Positions 12,001-23,589 are shown, counted from the stretch's first letter. The stretch: 64,000 nt of DNA from Pomacea canaliculata (GCF_003073045.1 NC_037597.1:24690158-24754157), one strand, 5' to 3'. Program-made: numbers and translations. The notes: generated from the sequence alone by a model not told the origin.

Positions 12001-13362
12001 AAAACCTACACACAACAACGAAAACAACACATGGTCCTTTATCTGCTTTCAAGATATCTAACAACAGACACCCAGAAAACAGACAGACCATATTATATGT
12101 CAACTTTAAGCAACTTACTGGTCTTTGAGTTCTATAAACTGTCTGTCCAATTCTGCAAGATCATCCAAATATTCTGCTCGTTTCTTGTCACATTCATCTT
12201 CATCCATTTCTGAAAACCACTGACACTGCATTACAAATTACTTCTCGTGACAGGTGACTCTTTTCAAGTTTACAAAGCACAGGATATTGATGGTTGATGT
12301 TAAACAATCATATACAGTAAATATGATCACAATCAACTTGATACCAGCACTAAAATGTTTTGTGACCTTTTAAAAATTTAACTTATGGTGAGAACTTGGG
12401 TGGAATCTTTAATAATTGCCTACTGAAGTCATTATCTTTAATCTCTTTAACAGCACTTTTAAACACTGTTCCCTTCTGTACATTAGCAATGTTACTCTGT
12501 GTGTGTGTGTGTTTCCTAGTACAGATAGGCTCCTATATGTGTAATATTAATCTTCTTGTGACTCGACATATTTTTTCAATGTACAAGAACGACTTTTAAT
12601 TAACTTTTAACTCATATTTATCTGCTCTGTAAAGTTTGATTGAAAACTGAATGACTTCATTACTAACTATATCGCGAATGTTTTCTAACCATCGAATGCA
12701 TTCTTAGAATTTTATGCAAGGTGGCTCAAATCAATCAATAAAGCGGCCCAGGAAATGAGCGGGGGGGGGGGGGGAGAATTCAATGCTTCGTTATAAGATT
12801 CTTAGTCGTTGCATAGAAGTGTTCATTCAAGTGACAACTGTCAGAGGCTATTTGACATGATGTTCACCGGATAAAACTTTCTACTTGGCAACGGTTTCGG
12901 GAATGATGCATTTGTCATCTCTAATTACCTTATACTTTAATACTTGTATACTAAGCATATACTTTTAACGAGCACATAATTTTGTAAAAAAAAAAAAATG
13001 TATGTAGACGTATTTTGTGTATGGCGCGTACTTTCTTTAAATACAAAATGGCTGCCCTATCAAATCAACACACCAACAACGAACACAAATACGAACAACC
13101 AGCTACCATTTATAAAGATGTATGCAAAGGAAAGAGATTGTTTTAACGAAAATTATATAAATACTTCAACTGTAACTATTTAGATACAGAAGTGTTGTAA
13201 CATACCAGTTGATTCATCACCATCCTCCTCGCATTCTTCTTCACCTTCCATTCCTGAACCCGACGCTGTTTCTTCCTCCGAGCTTTTGCTGCTTTCAACA
13301 TCGTCCTGGTCCATCGATTCCTCTTCGTGTTCTCCTTTCCCATTCTCTGCTACCGTCGGCAT
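9001..13362 (-). CDS. BRMS1L: BRMS1/BRMS1-like protein (Sds3 family, Sin3-HDAC corepressor subunit)
   Basis: BRMS1 and BRMS1L are nuclear subunits of the Sin3-HDAC corepressor complex. Eight coding exons read in one continuous frame on the minus strand: 13206-13362, 12119-12209, 11459-11586, 10868-10947, 10256-10352, 9845-9931, 9210-9274 and 9001-9037 (247 codons before the last splice). The product has an acidic Ser/Glu-rich N-terminus (residues 1-50) and a coiled-coil Sds3 core with [15 protein letters not shown] and SEKILLF...[15 protein letters not shown] basic [17 protein letters not shown] stretch (likely nuclear localisation) follows, then the family hallmark [22 protein letters not shown]. 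The ATG at 13362 is preceded in frame only by TTG codons. The length suits BRMS1 more than the longer BRMS1L. The intron between exons 6 and 7 is AT-AC. Paralogue assignment (BRMS1 or BRMS1L) is uncertain; invertebrates probably have one copy. Confidence 0.93.
9275..9844 (-). other. BRMS1L: U12-type (minor spliceosome) AT-AC intron of the BRMS1-like gene
   Basis: Exon 6 ends ...GTCACTG. The intron then begins ATATCCTTGT (9844 downward), the U12 AT-AC donor consensus, and ends TACTAAC at 9281-9275 before exon 7 (GCCCATAC...). A U12 branch-point match, TTTTCTTAAC, lies at 9293-9284, with the branch A about 10 bases from the 3' end. Only these boundaries give the conserved join ...VTVT-GPYIVYML in frame. 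No usable AG exists beside exon 7, because the only upstream AG leaves an in-frame TAA. Confidence 0.88.
12761..12774 (+). repeat. Poly-G run of 14
   Basis: An uninterrupted run of 14 G lies upstream of exon 2 inside the first BRMS1-like intron. Runs of this length are prone to length errors in sequencing. Confidence 0.9.
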
Positions 13363-13560
13363 GATACTACTCAACAGCAATTCAAATGTGTCGCAGCCCT
13401 ACACAAGCACAGCTCATCAACACATCGTGTCATCTGAAACAAACAAGTGCGCGACTACACAGCACAGGATCTTGCACATGCGCAGTAAGGCTGAGCCTCG
13501 TTTTGATAACGAAAGTAGTTTTGCTCAGGGAATTCCTTTACTTCCGGTCAGCAGACCACT
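13363..13560 (-). promoter_or_regulatory. Promoter/5'UTR region of the BRMS1-like gene
   Basis: Directly upstream of the ATG the sequence becomes more GC-rich. It contains an NRF1 half-site-like ATGCGCAGT (about 13479-13487) and an ETS/GABP-like ACTTCCGGT (about 13540-13548), both typical of TATA-less housekeeping promoters. The TSS is inferred, not visible. Confidence 0.45.
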
Positions 13561-14280
13561 GAGATAAGAAATGAGTCTAAATTTCATAATTTTCAAAAAG
13601 ATGGTACACAATTCTCGCATTCCCATGAAAACGTTTCGCACGCGAATTGCAGACGACATGCCTTCAGACAGAATACGGCATCATATTTACAAGAGAAGCA
13701 CTTAAAACATGGAAATTGTTACATGATTTCAGCTTCCTTTTCTCTGACACTGCTGTTCATTCGAAATCGATTGAGCCATGTAGCGTTTAATGGTCTTCGA
13801 TTATCTGATTTAACACAAAACAAATAAAACTGAAGCATACACAGATTCTTTGTCAAATAAATTCGCCCCATCTATATAAGTAGACTAGGAGAATAAGAAA
13901 ATGGAACACTGAAATCAAGGCATATATTTGATTCGTTTCACTGACTGAAAATTGTAAGATTGTATCTAGCAGGCGGCACCTCATTCTCATGCAGTTCTGA
14001 CATTAAGTGATTCCAAACTCCAGCATGTTTGTACCACCACACGACAAACAGTAGACTGTGTGAAAGCCAGGTCTACTAACAAAGTGAAACTAAATGAAAG
14101 CAAAACTGGATCATTCCAACAGCCTGTAAAAATATCTGAAATATCTGCCATCCTCAGCTGGCTCCAGAACCCACTTCTTTAATAAATATCTTTTATTAAC
14201 AAGCGAACTCTCCTTTGTCGATTGTTGACTGTAGGTCTATCTTGTAGTCTTTTGTGTACAACGCAAGAAGCTCGTCTCCA
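13561..14280. other. Intergenic sequence upstream of the BRMS1-like gene
   Basis: I see no coding sequence or RNA gene here. The composition is ordinary AT-rich intergenic DNA. Confidence 0.5.
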
Positions 14281-14334
14281 CATCGACGAGGAGGAGGAGG
14301 AGGAGGATCGAGGAGGAGAAAAATGAAGAAGATA

Positions 14335-14887
14335 CAGTCAAATCTCCCTACTATGCCACCTACCGGGACCGAGCAAAAGTAGCATAGTAGCGAGAGTGGC
14401 ATAATACGGAGGGTTCGTAAAAACGGCTTTATTTGCTCAAGTTACCCGTCAGTCCAAAGCTCTCAACAATAGTCAGCTGGCGCTATAGCTGTCTCCTCTC
14501 ATTCTCCCCCTCACCTCTTCATCCTCCACCCCTCCCAACCACATCCGCACACCTGCATCCTGTCGCTAGTCGACCCCCTCCCGCTCTCCCTCTGTCACGT
14601 GACTGTCACCCACCCATCGCCAGCCTCCACCCTCCCTGTGTGCGTGCTAGGTTCCATCCACCTATAACTGCAATGTCCCACACTACCATACAGTATAATA
14701 ATCGAGCACTGTGCGGAATTTCACAACTTGTGTCTTTTAACAATCACAAAAAAGTGGCATAGTAGCGAGAGTAGGGGTGGCATAGTAAATTTTTTTTTAC
14801 ATTGAATTTATAGTCGGGACCGAGCAAAAGTGGCATAATACCGAGAGTGGCATAGTAGCGGGGTGGCATAGTAGAGAGATTTTACTG
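14335..14887. mobile_element. Non-autonomous pogo/Tigger-like DNA transposon (MITE)
   Basis: The element is 553 bp, bounded by 25-base terminal inverted repeats (14335-14359 and 14863-14887) that match at 23 of 25 positions. Both begin CAGT and run into the shared core CTACTATGCCAC. It is flanked on both sides by TA (14333-14334, 14888-14889), the target duplication of the Tc1/mariner-pogo superfamily. Just inside the termini a direct repeat, GGGACCGAGCAAAAGT, occurs at 14365-14380 and 14816-14831. Variants of GGCATAGTA/GGCATAATA recur about eight times. Tigger/pogo elements commonly carry CAGT termini with a GGGACC...-type subterminal motif. No transposase frame is present, so it would move only with help from an autonomous relative. 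Confidence 0.82.
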
Positions 14888-14889
14888 TA

Positions 14890-16535
14890 TTATTATTTAT
14901 TATTGACAGCAAATGTTTACATAAATACGTGTTTTCGAAGAGGAGGAAGACCCTTGCCGAGTATATTCAGGAGGAACATATCTATCTACGCTGCTTTGCT
15001 TTATAATATACATATATATAATATATATAAATACTATGTAGCATATAGTGTAGGGTAGGTGGTTGCGGTATAGTGTTTGATTGCCGAGACCAATGCGCAT
15101 ATGCTAGCCGAGACATCGTGAGACGCCATTTTAATAACTGACACCAACGTGACCAGATTATGTTCAGTAATGAACTTGCCATCCGGATAGTAATTACCGA
15201 TTTTCCTAATGACAATGCAGTAAGGGAACTAGTGATTTAAACAGCAGGTAAATATGAAGAAAAATTATAACAGGCAGTTAGGATGATGAGGTTCGAATGA
15301 ACTAGACAACTGGGTGCACAGTTTCGCAATGGACGTAGTTACTGGTTTCACCCACAAAAGTCGATTTTTCAGATCAAACCTCCTGAGTAGTGGATAAAGT
15401 GATATTTCTAAAATCCTTCAGCAGGAAATTGAAAGCTTTGATGGTGAGGTCTGACTGCATAATGTAAAAGACTGGGAAAAAGAGCTGTAGATCTGGCAGT
15501 AGTATGAATCGGCCAGTCTCTATTGCACGGATCTATGGTAGACGTCGTAAAATGAAGAGCTTAGTCCACTCAAAGATAGTAATTTACTATATATTTACTA
15601 TACTTAATTTATACTTATTTAATTAATTCATTATAATACTAGTTTACTATATTTGGTTCCCTTAAAGTCGTACAGAATTAAGAGTTACATTCCCTTGACA
15701 TGGCAGACCCTTACCACCGCAAGTAGGAGAAAGGAGAAAAAAAATCTAACATTTTATCACAAATTTCATAGTAGACAGTATGTACTGAATGTGTAGTTGA
15801 GAGACTGAAAAAGTGACGAAAGTGAAAACTTAAAGAGATATGAAGGTGTTGATAAATTGATCGGAGATATTGTAAAATGCTGACACTCCCAACCTACGAA
15901 GACACCGACGCGAACACACTAAGCTACAAAGGAACAGGAGCCAGAGATTTAATTTTAGCCGACGGGCAAGCTGTCACAACTTTCTAATCAATTTCTCAAC
16001 GGTAAACGTCACCAAACTCACCTTGGCCGTCGACACGAAAAGTTCGACACGTCAAGACTCGCTGCGTCGTCTTCCGTCCCTATGCAGACGATATCTGTGA
16101 GACCCAGACTAATTTTTAACATCGTATTCTTTTTTACATTGCTCCAGACTGAAACTGGATGCAAAGTCTACGTGGAGACAAATTATGTTCAGGCCTAGCT
16201 AGTATATTTTCAGAAAACAACCAAAAAAAGTGTGATCGATAAGTTTACCGTTGTTTTTCGCTGTAATGAAGTGAAAGACGATACACACGACACGATGCGG
16301 GTAGACGATGATAAAGCTCGTGCTAAACAGGAAGAAGGGAACGGTGACATCCAGAAAAACAATATGCTCAAGCCTCGGATTAACTACTGTGGGATTTGTG
16401 CATGGCAGTAAAACAAGTTACATCTTCCTGCCACATTCGACGACCTTTTCCCTGCAACAACAAACTGCATCAAGTTTCGTGCGCACACATTGATTAGGTG
16501 ATCCTTCACTTCATCTGGACGAAGAGCTCGATACG
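14890..16535. other. Intergenic region and presumed promoter of the angiopoietin-like gene
   Basis: I recognise no coding sequence here. A short TA-rich tract lies near 15003-15030, and AT-rich sequence runs around 15580-15660. The promoter and 5'UTR of the downstream plus-strand gene should lie towards 16,000-16,535, but no TATA box or initiator stands out. Confidence 0.4.
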
Positions 16536-16603
16536 ATGGCGACACGTTTTGTACATGTTCTGATGTTCATCTCCAGCGTAGTGTGGGACTATCCTGTGAC
16601 AAG
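16536..16603 (+). CDS. Exon 1 of the angiopoietin-like gene: signal peptide
   Basis: The ATG at 16536 opens 22 codons with a hydrophobic core (VHVLMFISSVVW) typical of a secretory signal peptide. It ends in phase 2 at a good donor (AAG|GTGAGA). The phase fits the next exon (AG|A GCC CAG), which supports the join. Signal cleavage would fall around residues 17-22. Confidence 0.68.
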
Positions 16604-17345
16604 GTGAGAAATAATTAGTTTGACTTCTCTGGCCATCTTTACTAGTCAAGCATTGTTGTCACATACTCGTATCTCTGACATCAATTATCTCTAAACACAA
16701 TCTCTCTCTCTCTCACACACACAAACAGCAAAATGCCTTTTTTAACAGTTTACGAGAGGCTGCCATGTGTCCTGGCAGTACTCTTTGTGCTTGTTCAGCC
16801 GGCTAACCTTTGAAACAAATGGTGTCCAATATAGAAAAACGGTTTAAACTTTAGTTTGTGTTTTCTCAGAATATTCAGAGCAAACTTATACAGAATACGA
16901 GAGAACAACTACTGTTCTAAATTAACAGTGCATATCTTTGCGTACTACTGGACTACAGTCCTTTTTCAAATGCAGTTGTAGTTTATATGGTAAGCACCTA
17001 CCTGTGGTATATAGAAGCTTTGTTATAAAGAGAACTGACAAAATAACGAGTGATTTAAGAAAAAGTACTTTCATTTTGAACCTTTTAGATTGGGGAATAT
17101 ATATTTTATTCGTATGACATATATTTTCAGCATATATAAACGGGCAAGAACTGTTGATACTTACTGGTGGAAGAGAGGTGGGGGAGGAGTTGAAGATCAA
17201 CGATGAGGATGAAAACAGCAGCAACAAAAAAGGCGTTCTTGAAAAAAAAATGTTTCAAAATTTTCCCTCTGTCCTCAAGATCAGTATCATTTAGGTAATG
17301 TATCTCGTGCTACTGCGTCAATCGTTTCTCTCTTCTTTGCTGCAG

Positions 17346-20300
17346 AGCCCAGAAGGCGGGCGAGCTGTGCGACCTTAACCTGTGGTATATGGACATGGCG
17401 GCAGAAGGCGCTTTCGAAGGCGACCTCCGTCAAGAGCAGCGCGCGGTCAAGGAGCGGATCGAGGCGCTAATTGCTCGACACCGCACCCAGCCCAACGGCG
17501 GCCGCATCAGCTGCTCCACCCTCGCCACCTTCGAGAACATTCTGCTCAACAGCCGCAGTGACAAAACACCACAACGATCTGGAAACGCCGGCAGCCCTAC
17601 GCGTGGAAACTGAGAGCAACTCCCGTGACTTCAGAACCCCGCGTGAATCTGGCAGAAGCTCACATCAAGCGGACATTAAATTGTCTGAGACTAGCAGTAG
17701 TCCTCAGGATTGCAATCCAGATGCTCCCGAAAGAGACTGTCTGACAAAAGGTGTGAATGGACTCGCTGGTGTTGAGCGAGATACAATAAGATTTTCAACA
17801 AGCGACAAGAAAATGGCGCAACGACGCATGCAGCTCGATACGACATACACCGAGGAAGATGACCGAAGGTCTTCTTTAAATAACCCGTATATCGCAACAT
17901 GGAGAAAAGATCGAGCAACGACTTTAAGAGACGATAAGGTGAGGGAAGAACGAGATCCAGGATCGTCAGCAGGAGAGAAGACGATAGTGTCTGAACTTGT
18001 CGCTTCGGGTGGCGGGTCCATGCACGAGACTCTCGCCTCTACGCCAGATGGAGCTAATGTAGTGGGCTTGGGTAGGGAAACGTCGATGGAGGTTGAGTTC
18101 AATGGGGGTGAAAGTGTCGACACAGATGACGCCGCCATGGACATGTCACGGCAGTCGTCATCAGGTAAGGTGGAAAGTCACGTGGGAAAGTCTGGGCTAA
18201 AAGGAGCAATAGGTGCAGAGCACGCAGATATCGGCACTACGTCGCTCACAGCGCCGGGAAGGTCGTCTGCAGACGACACGAGCAAAGAAAAGGAGAAGGA
18301 AGAGGCGAAAAGTAGTCAGGCAGAATTCATTTGCGAACATAACTGCTCGTCAGCTACAGAAGAAAACAAAGAAGAAACAGCCAATAAGATCGTGGCAGAA
18401 ACGTTTCAAGAGGGAATGACGCCTACGTCAAGACTTCAGTGGATGGTATTCCTCAGGTCTTCTCATCTCAGGAATCTTCATGGACAAGACGAAAGCGACG
18501 AGATAGTGGGTTGCGTCCCTTGTGGACCTGCCAGTACTTTCAACAATTCAAGTGTTCGGTATATGAACGCTTCTTTCATGCTTTAGAATTTCCACCCTTT
18601 AAAACCACATCGGTACACAGACGTGTGAACGTCTGGGCAGTGTGTACTTGTCCACGTACGGTTCAGAATAGAGGCAAACAAAGCAGTGAAAACAGACCAT
18701 ATGTTTGTCGGTATTATGAGATTATGCAAAGTAGTCTCCTTGGACATTTACCATACCAGCTTTCTAACTTTACTGTTTTCAAACGTAAACCTGCATCCAC
18801 TTTAAGAACAAGACAAAGCGACCTTCCAGGGGTGTGTTCTTCCTTGAGTTTATTTTTGCCAGTAGCACACCAGTGCCTTGTTAATGATCAGGGCGACGAT
18901 GTAAATGATGTACACAAAGATCACAAATTTATGGACAATGAAACAAAGTCTCCGAAAATGGGGGCTAGGGATATGATTTCAGGCGAGGAAGCTATAACAA
19001 ACAATGACATGCAATCATATGATAAGACTTTAGAAGAGTTGACGCTGGTGCCAGACGTTGATGTGTTATCAAGTGGTACTGTAGCAACAGATGACACAGA
19101 TGTAGTAAGTACCGAGGAGAATACGCTGAAGTCGGATAGTAAGGACATCACTTCAGGTACTATTGACGTGCCATATGATTCGGTGTCATCACATGACACG
19201 CAGTCGTCGACTAGTGGTAGAATTATTGGTGACACCGATTCCAGTGAACTGGCCGTGATGGACAACGAACCGTTTATTTACCAGGTGCAAACAAACAGCG
19301 GCAATGTCGTCTGTGTTTCAAACAGCTTATATGTATTTGAGATATGGCGAGCAATCAAGCAAAATGCAGCTTCAAGGTTAGATAACAACAACGATGATAA
19401 GAGGAAAACAGAAGATGATTCTTCTGACGGAAATGAGGATGGACCGAAAAGGACCTCATTTTCTGAGTTTTCTGACAAATCGGATGACGATGATGAATCT
19501 ATCATCACTGAGACAAGAAAGGAAATTAAGATGAAAGTTGTCGAATCACCCGCAGGGTACAGCCAGGATACCACTTTTGATAAGAACAATGATAATAGGG
19601 TGGACGATACCGCTTCTGCTATGGACAACACTCTTAACAAGAAGACTACTGACAGCGATCGAGATTTGGTGAAAGGCAACGATGAAGGTGAGGAGGAGCA
19701 AAACAAATACAATGGCAGCGTCAGGATTAATGACAAGAGAGAGTCAAGCAGTTCCAAGATACATTACCTGGAGCAACTGATCCATAAGCAGTTTTTAGAG
19801 CAGACGTCCAAAATTCAGTCTTTAGAGTTGATGATTATCAAGCTGGAAAAGCAGATGCTGACCCAAACCTTGCACGAGCAAAAGGAGCTCACTCGTCTGC
19901 TGCAACTTGAGAACCAAATTTTGCATCTGGAGAACAAGCTGTTGCAACTCAACCAAAGCCATGCCCTTCTTCACGAAGAGAACGAGAAGATGAAATCCAG
20001 ACAAAGCCAGTACCTCGCTCTCGAGCACAAGGCTGGCGAGCAGAATCGTGGGCCCGGTCATGCTGGGTTGTCAGCTGGTGGTGATGGAAGCACGCACTTG
20101 CAACTGGTCTCGGCGCAACAAACGAAAGTGGCAAGGCTGACCAAGCTGCTAAGGAGCCAGGCAGCCGTAGTGACCGGCTGCAGAGGCAGTATGACCAGCT
20201 GGAGGGGCAGAGCAAAGCGCTGGATCAACTCGTCACCACCCAGGCCATCGTCTTGTCTCAACTTACGTTAAAGATGCAGGAACTGGCCGAAGAGAACTTG

Positions 20301-21626
20301 AAGATCCGGAAAGAAATCCTCGAGATGGGATCCAAGTTGGACCCATCATTGTCATCCTCTCGGATTCTGGAGAAGATAGAACATCTTTTGCACAAAGGGC
20401 TCTCCATGAGTAGCGCAGGTCGGTCTCCGAGTCAGCCTGAGATCTTAGCATCTCAACAGGTGATGAAAGCGAGTCAGCCAGGAGTTCAAGGAGCAAGAAA
20501 GAAGTGGTCAGATATTATGATATTTCTACCTTCCTCCTCCGCCGAGAGTCGACAGAGGAAATGCGAGGGAAATAAGTCCTCTAGGCTCTGTCTGTACTAC
20601 ATCATAATCATAACCCAATGTCCTCCGTTTAGTGCGGTCACGTGGGGTATATGTCCTTACTTAGCGAGAGAGTTTTTCAACGATAGACCTACAGGAACGC
20701 CTCAGGTTGGGAGAGTGACAGACGACGCATTTCACAGAGTGGCATCTGACACTGCTAACACCGATACAAAGAGAGCATCTGTCGGAGAGAGCAGAACAAC
20801 CACTGGCACAGACCTTCCCAAAGTCCTTCTGCACGCGAAGTTAGACCACGAAGGAACAACTGGAGGAAAGAAATCTTTCGGGGGCGTCACTGCAGCGGGT
20901 CGAGAGGAAAAGCTCAAGACAGATAACAGTTTGATTAACAAATTGGAGTATCACACGGCTGGAGAGGACAAAATGGCAGGAGAGACGCTTGAAAGACTTG
21001 ACTTACCACCAACTGTTTCTGTCCAAGATGCTCACAGTCCTGGCATGGGAGGTCAACCAGACATTGCTCCAAAAGAAACTACAACACGACGCTTCGCTGA
21101 CCAGGACAAAGCCCATGATGGAGAGGTAGTAGATGTTGTGGACATTCCGAAAATACAACCTCAGACGGTCTTGAAAATACTGGAAGCAGATGCCCCAGGA
21201 AACCCAACCCGAGTTTCAGACAGCTTTGAAAAGCACGGAAAGGGTCAAATTCTCCCACGACCTGTGAGGGTACTTGATGGAGCGGTGCAGGATGAGGATA
21301 ACGCTGATGGAGCATCTGTAGACGGTGATCCACGCAGTCGACAAGCATCTCATTCGATGCGTGACCCGGCCTCGTCAGCTCGTCTGGAAGTAGCTACGGC
21401 CGACCAGGAGAGCGTGACGAAAGAGACGGCCAATCGCGACTCTGCAGCGCCAAGCAAGGCCAGTGAAAGCAAAGCTTCTGGGAAGCAGCCTCATCGGGGC
21501 GGGAGCCGGCAGTGGAACAGATGAACAAACACGTGGAAATGAAAGCAGAAGAAATGGAGAAAAAGCTACGGGCCGCAGAAAGACGGGTGTTGTTGTACCC
21601 GTCTGTTGATAACAGGAAACCTCGAG
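17346..21626 (+). CDS. Large spacer and coiled-coil coding block of the angiopoietin-like gene
   Basis: It begins after an acceptor (tttgctgcag) with RAQKAGELCDLNLWYMDMA and ends ...PSVDNRKPR at a GTAAAC donor in phase 1, matching the first FReD exon. The first part (to about 17566) is helical and charged. The part to about 18580 is a polar Ser/Thr/Asp/Glu-rich spacer in the next frame. 18900-19760 is very acidic. 19768-19992 is a leucine heptad coiled coil rich in Leu, Glu and Gln, continued in another frame at about 20172-20330 (DRLQRQYDQLEGQSKALDQL). A last helical piece follows at about 21514-21600 (VEQMNKHVEMKAEEMEKKL). At least four frame changes interrupt it; the first is explained by one extra A in the AAAA at 17563-17566. 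Short introns are not excluded. The acidic part matches no family I know. Confidence 0.6.
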
Positions 21627-21880
21627 GTAAACAATTTCAGTCTGCCTTATTTTCTGTTCTTGTAAACTGAAAAAAAAATGAACTCATTATTTTAACTGCA
21701 ATTTTAACTGTAATCATCATCATGTGATGGGGGTGGGGTTGTAACCTACTCTAGCACGATCTCACACAACTTCGACCACAGAAACCTGTTTGAAGAAAAA
21801 AAAACTCTTTACAGGAGTGCCTTTTCTTTCCTTCATCTTTTTTTTTTATTTCTTTATTGTTTTGTTTTGTTTCTCTAAAG

Positions 21881-22075
21881 ACTGTTATGACATCTTGATC
21901 AAGGCTGGAGGTCAAGCTCGGAACGGTGCCTACAAGGTATTTGTGACCGGCCTTCACCTGTACGTCACTGTATACTGCGACATGAAGAATGGTGGCTGGA
22001 CGCTGCTCCTGAAACGAGAGGATGGGTCAGTAGACTTCTACAGGGACTGGAAGGACTATAAGGAGGGCTTTGGAG
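21881..22075 (+). CDS. Fibrinogen C-terminal domain, exon A
   Basis: The exon opens with DCYDILIKAGG after an acceptor (tttctctaaag). It contains the family signature VYCDMKNGGWTLLLKREDGS and VDFYRDWKDYKEGFG, the N-terminal subdomain of FReD proteins with its first conserved cysteine pair. It is intact and phase 1 at both ends; the donor is G|GTTAGT. Confidence 0.92.
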
Positions 22076-22498
22076 GTTAGTGTAACTCAATGAGCTAAAA
22101 GGACTTATAGGGAGAGATATGTAGAAACTACAGTGATTACCTTTCTTTTATATCTTTTATACCGAATTTATTGCGTAAATTAAAGCTGTTTGAATCTCTC
22201 ACAATAAAACTTTAAAACCAGCCTTTGGGTAACGATAGTTTGACAGATTTTATATACATTTAATTAACTTTAAAAATCCAAATGCGGTTTCCCCTAAGTC
22301 AAACAAAATTCATCCAAGTATATTTAAAGAGGTGAGGTTTCGTTTTCCTTTGTCTCCCTCAGTGTATGTTTTAAAATAAGTCTATCATATTTTATGCTTT
22401 CGCTTGTTTTCTATCTTTCCCACTCAGCCACTGTAATTCCTTATGACGTCAGTATGGTGACAGAACGTTGTTTGCTCTCACCGCGAGTTTGTCTGCAG

Positions 22499-22648
22499 GT
22501 CCATTCGGTGAACATTACTTGGGAAACGAGGTGGTGCACCATCTCACTAACCAGGGCTACTACAGTCTGCAGGTGGATCTCAAGGCCTGGGACGGTGAGA
22601 CAAGAACGGCTCACTACCGTCATTTATGGCTAGACAGTGAAGAGCAAG
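22499..22648 (+). CDS. Fibrinogen C-terminal domain, exon B
   Basis: It follows exon A in frame: GPFGEHYLGNEVVHHLTNQG matches the GEYWLGNE..HLLT block of FReDs, then YYSLQVDLKAWDGETRTAHY. Acceptor gtctgcag and donor AAG|GTCAGT flank it, with phase 1 at both ends, the usual layout of FReD genes. It is intact. Confidence 0.92.
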
Positions 22649-22852
22649 GTCAGTAACCTTAGCGAGAGAAATGACAAAGGGCATGCACACGCACGCACCT
22701 ATGTTCATGTAAGCAGAAAACGAGAGATCCCTTACATGTCAACAAAACGAATGGCATGAAAAAATTTAATAAGAAAACAAAATAACTGTACTGCCTACAG
22801 CAGTCGAATAGAGGTAGCCTTGCCCAAAAAAAAGCATGAAAAAAGTTCGAGA

Positions 22853-22924
22853 AGGTTCCACCGAGATTTGAACTCGGATCGCTGGATTCAGAGTCCAGAG
22901 TGCTAACCATTACACCATGGAACC
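22853..22924 (-). tRNA. tRNA-Gln (anticodon CTG)
   Basis: The minus-strand sequence is 72 bases, starting GGTTCCATGGTGTAATGG and ending GGTGGAACC plus discriminator T. The acceptor stem GGTTCCA/TGGAACC pairs fully. The anticodon loop ACTCTGAAT gives CTG. The A box and the GAGTTCAAATC B box characteristic of animal tRNA-Gln are intact. A T6 run just downstream (plus-strand A6 near 22841-22846) is a Pol III terminator. It lies antisense inside the last intron of the angiopoietin-like gene. Confidence 0.96.
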
Positions 22925-23150
22925 GCTTGCACTGCACTGCATAAATTTGGATCACATGGTTGTAATCTCAGCTTGCCATGGCTTTTGATGTGGCCGACAG
23001 ATGAGTATCTGATTTGTCAGGAAACGTAAAGGAATGCTAAAAAGATTGGGTTGGGCTCTCTACGTACGGCCTCTAGGCTTTAAGATATTTTCAATTACCT
23101 TACTTATTTTTTCACTATCACATTGTCATAAACTGTTGCATCTTTGTAGG

Positions 23151-23246
23151 CGCCAGAGAGAAGATAACGATATTAATTGCTTGAAACTAAATCCTGGGCG
23201 CCAGAGAGAAGATAACGGTATTAATTGCTTGAAACTAAATCCTGAG
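23151..23246 (+). repeat. Tandem duplication, two 48-bp copies
   Basis: A 48-base unit beginning CGCCAGAGAGAAGATAACG is present twice head to tail (23151-23198, 23199-23246) with only a few differences, within the last intron of the angiopoietin-like gene. It shows no coding similarity. Confidence 0.9.
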
Positions 23247-23589
23247 CTTAGATGTACACTTTATTTTATAGCCCGACGTTTAGTCTATAAAACTATAGGT
23301 CTATAAAAATACTTCTCTGAAGAGATAAATATGTTAGCCAAACCCCCAATCACTCAGTCAATAAATATGTTAGTCTGACCCGCTCCCTTCTCGCTTTATT
23401 TACTTCATTCTTATTATCGTGTGTGTGTGTCCCATTTCTCTCTTTCTAGGATGCAGCTCAAACAAAGCGAGGATCTGACATCAAACCCTCAAGATGTCAA
23501 AACATAATTAGAATAACAGCACAGTGGGTTAACTCTTAACACCCTTCGACCTTTACCTCTCACTGTGTCTCTTTGTTACCCATGTGCAG

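Noticed and set aside
18921..19757. Long antisense open frames (about 114 and 159 codons) opposite the acidic spacer
   Set aside because: They are Ser/Leu/Val-rich mirror frames of a Ser/Asp/Thr-rich sense frame and have no family motifs or splice signals.
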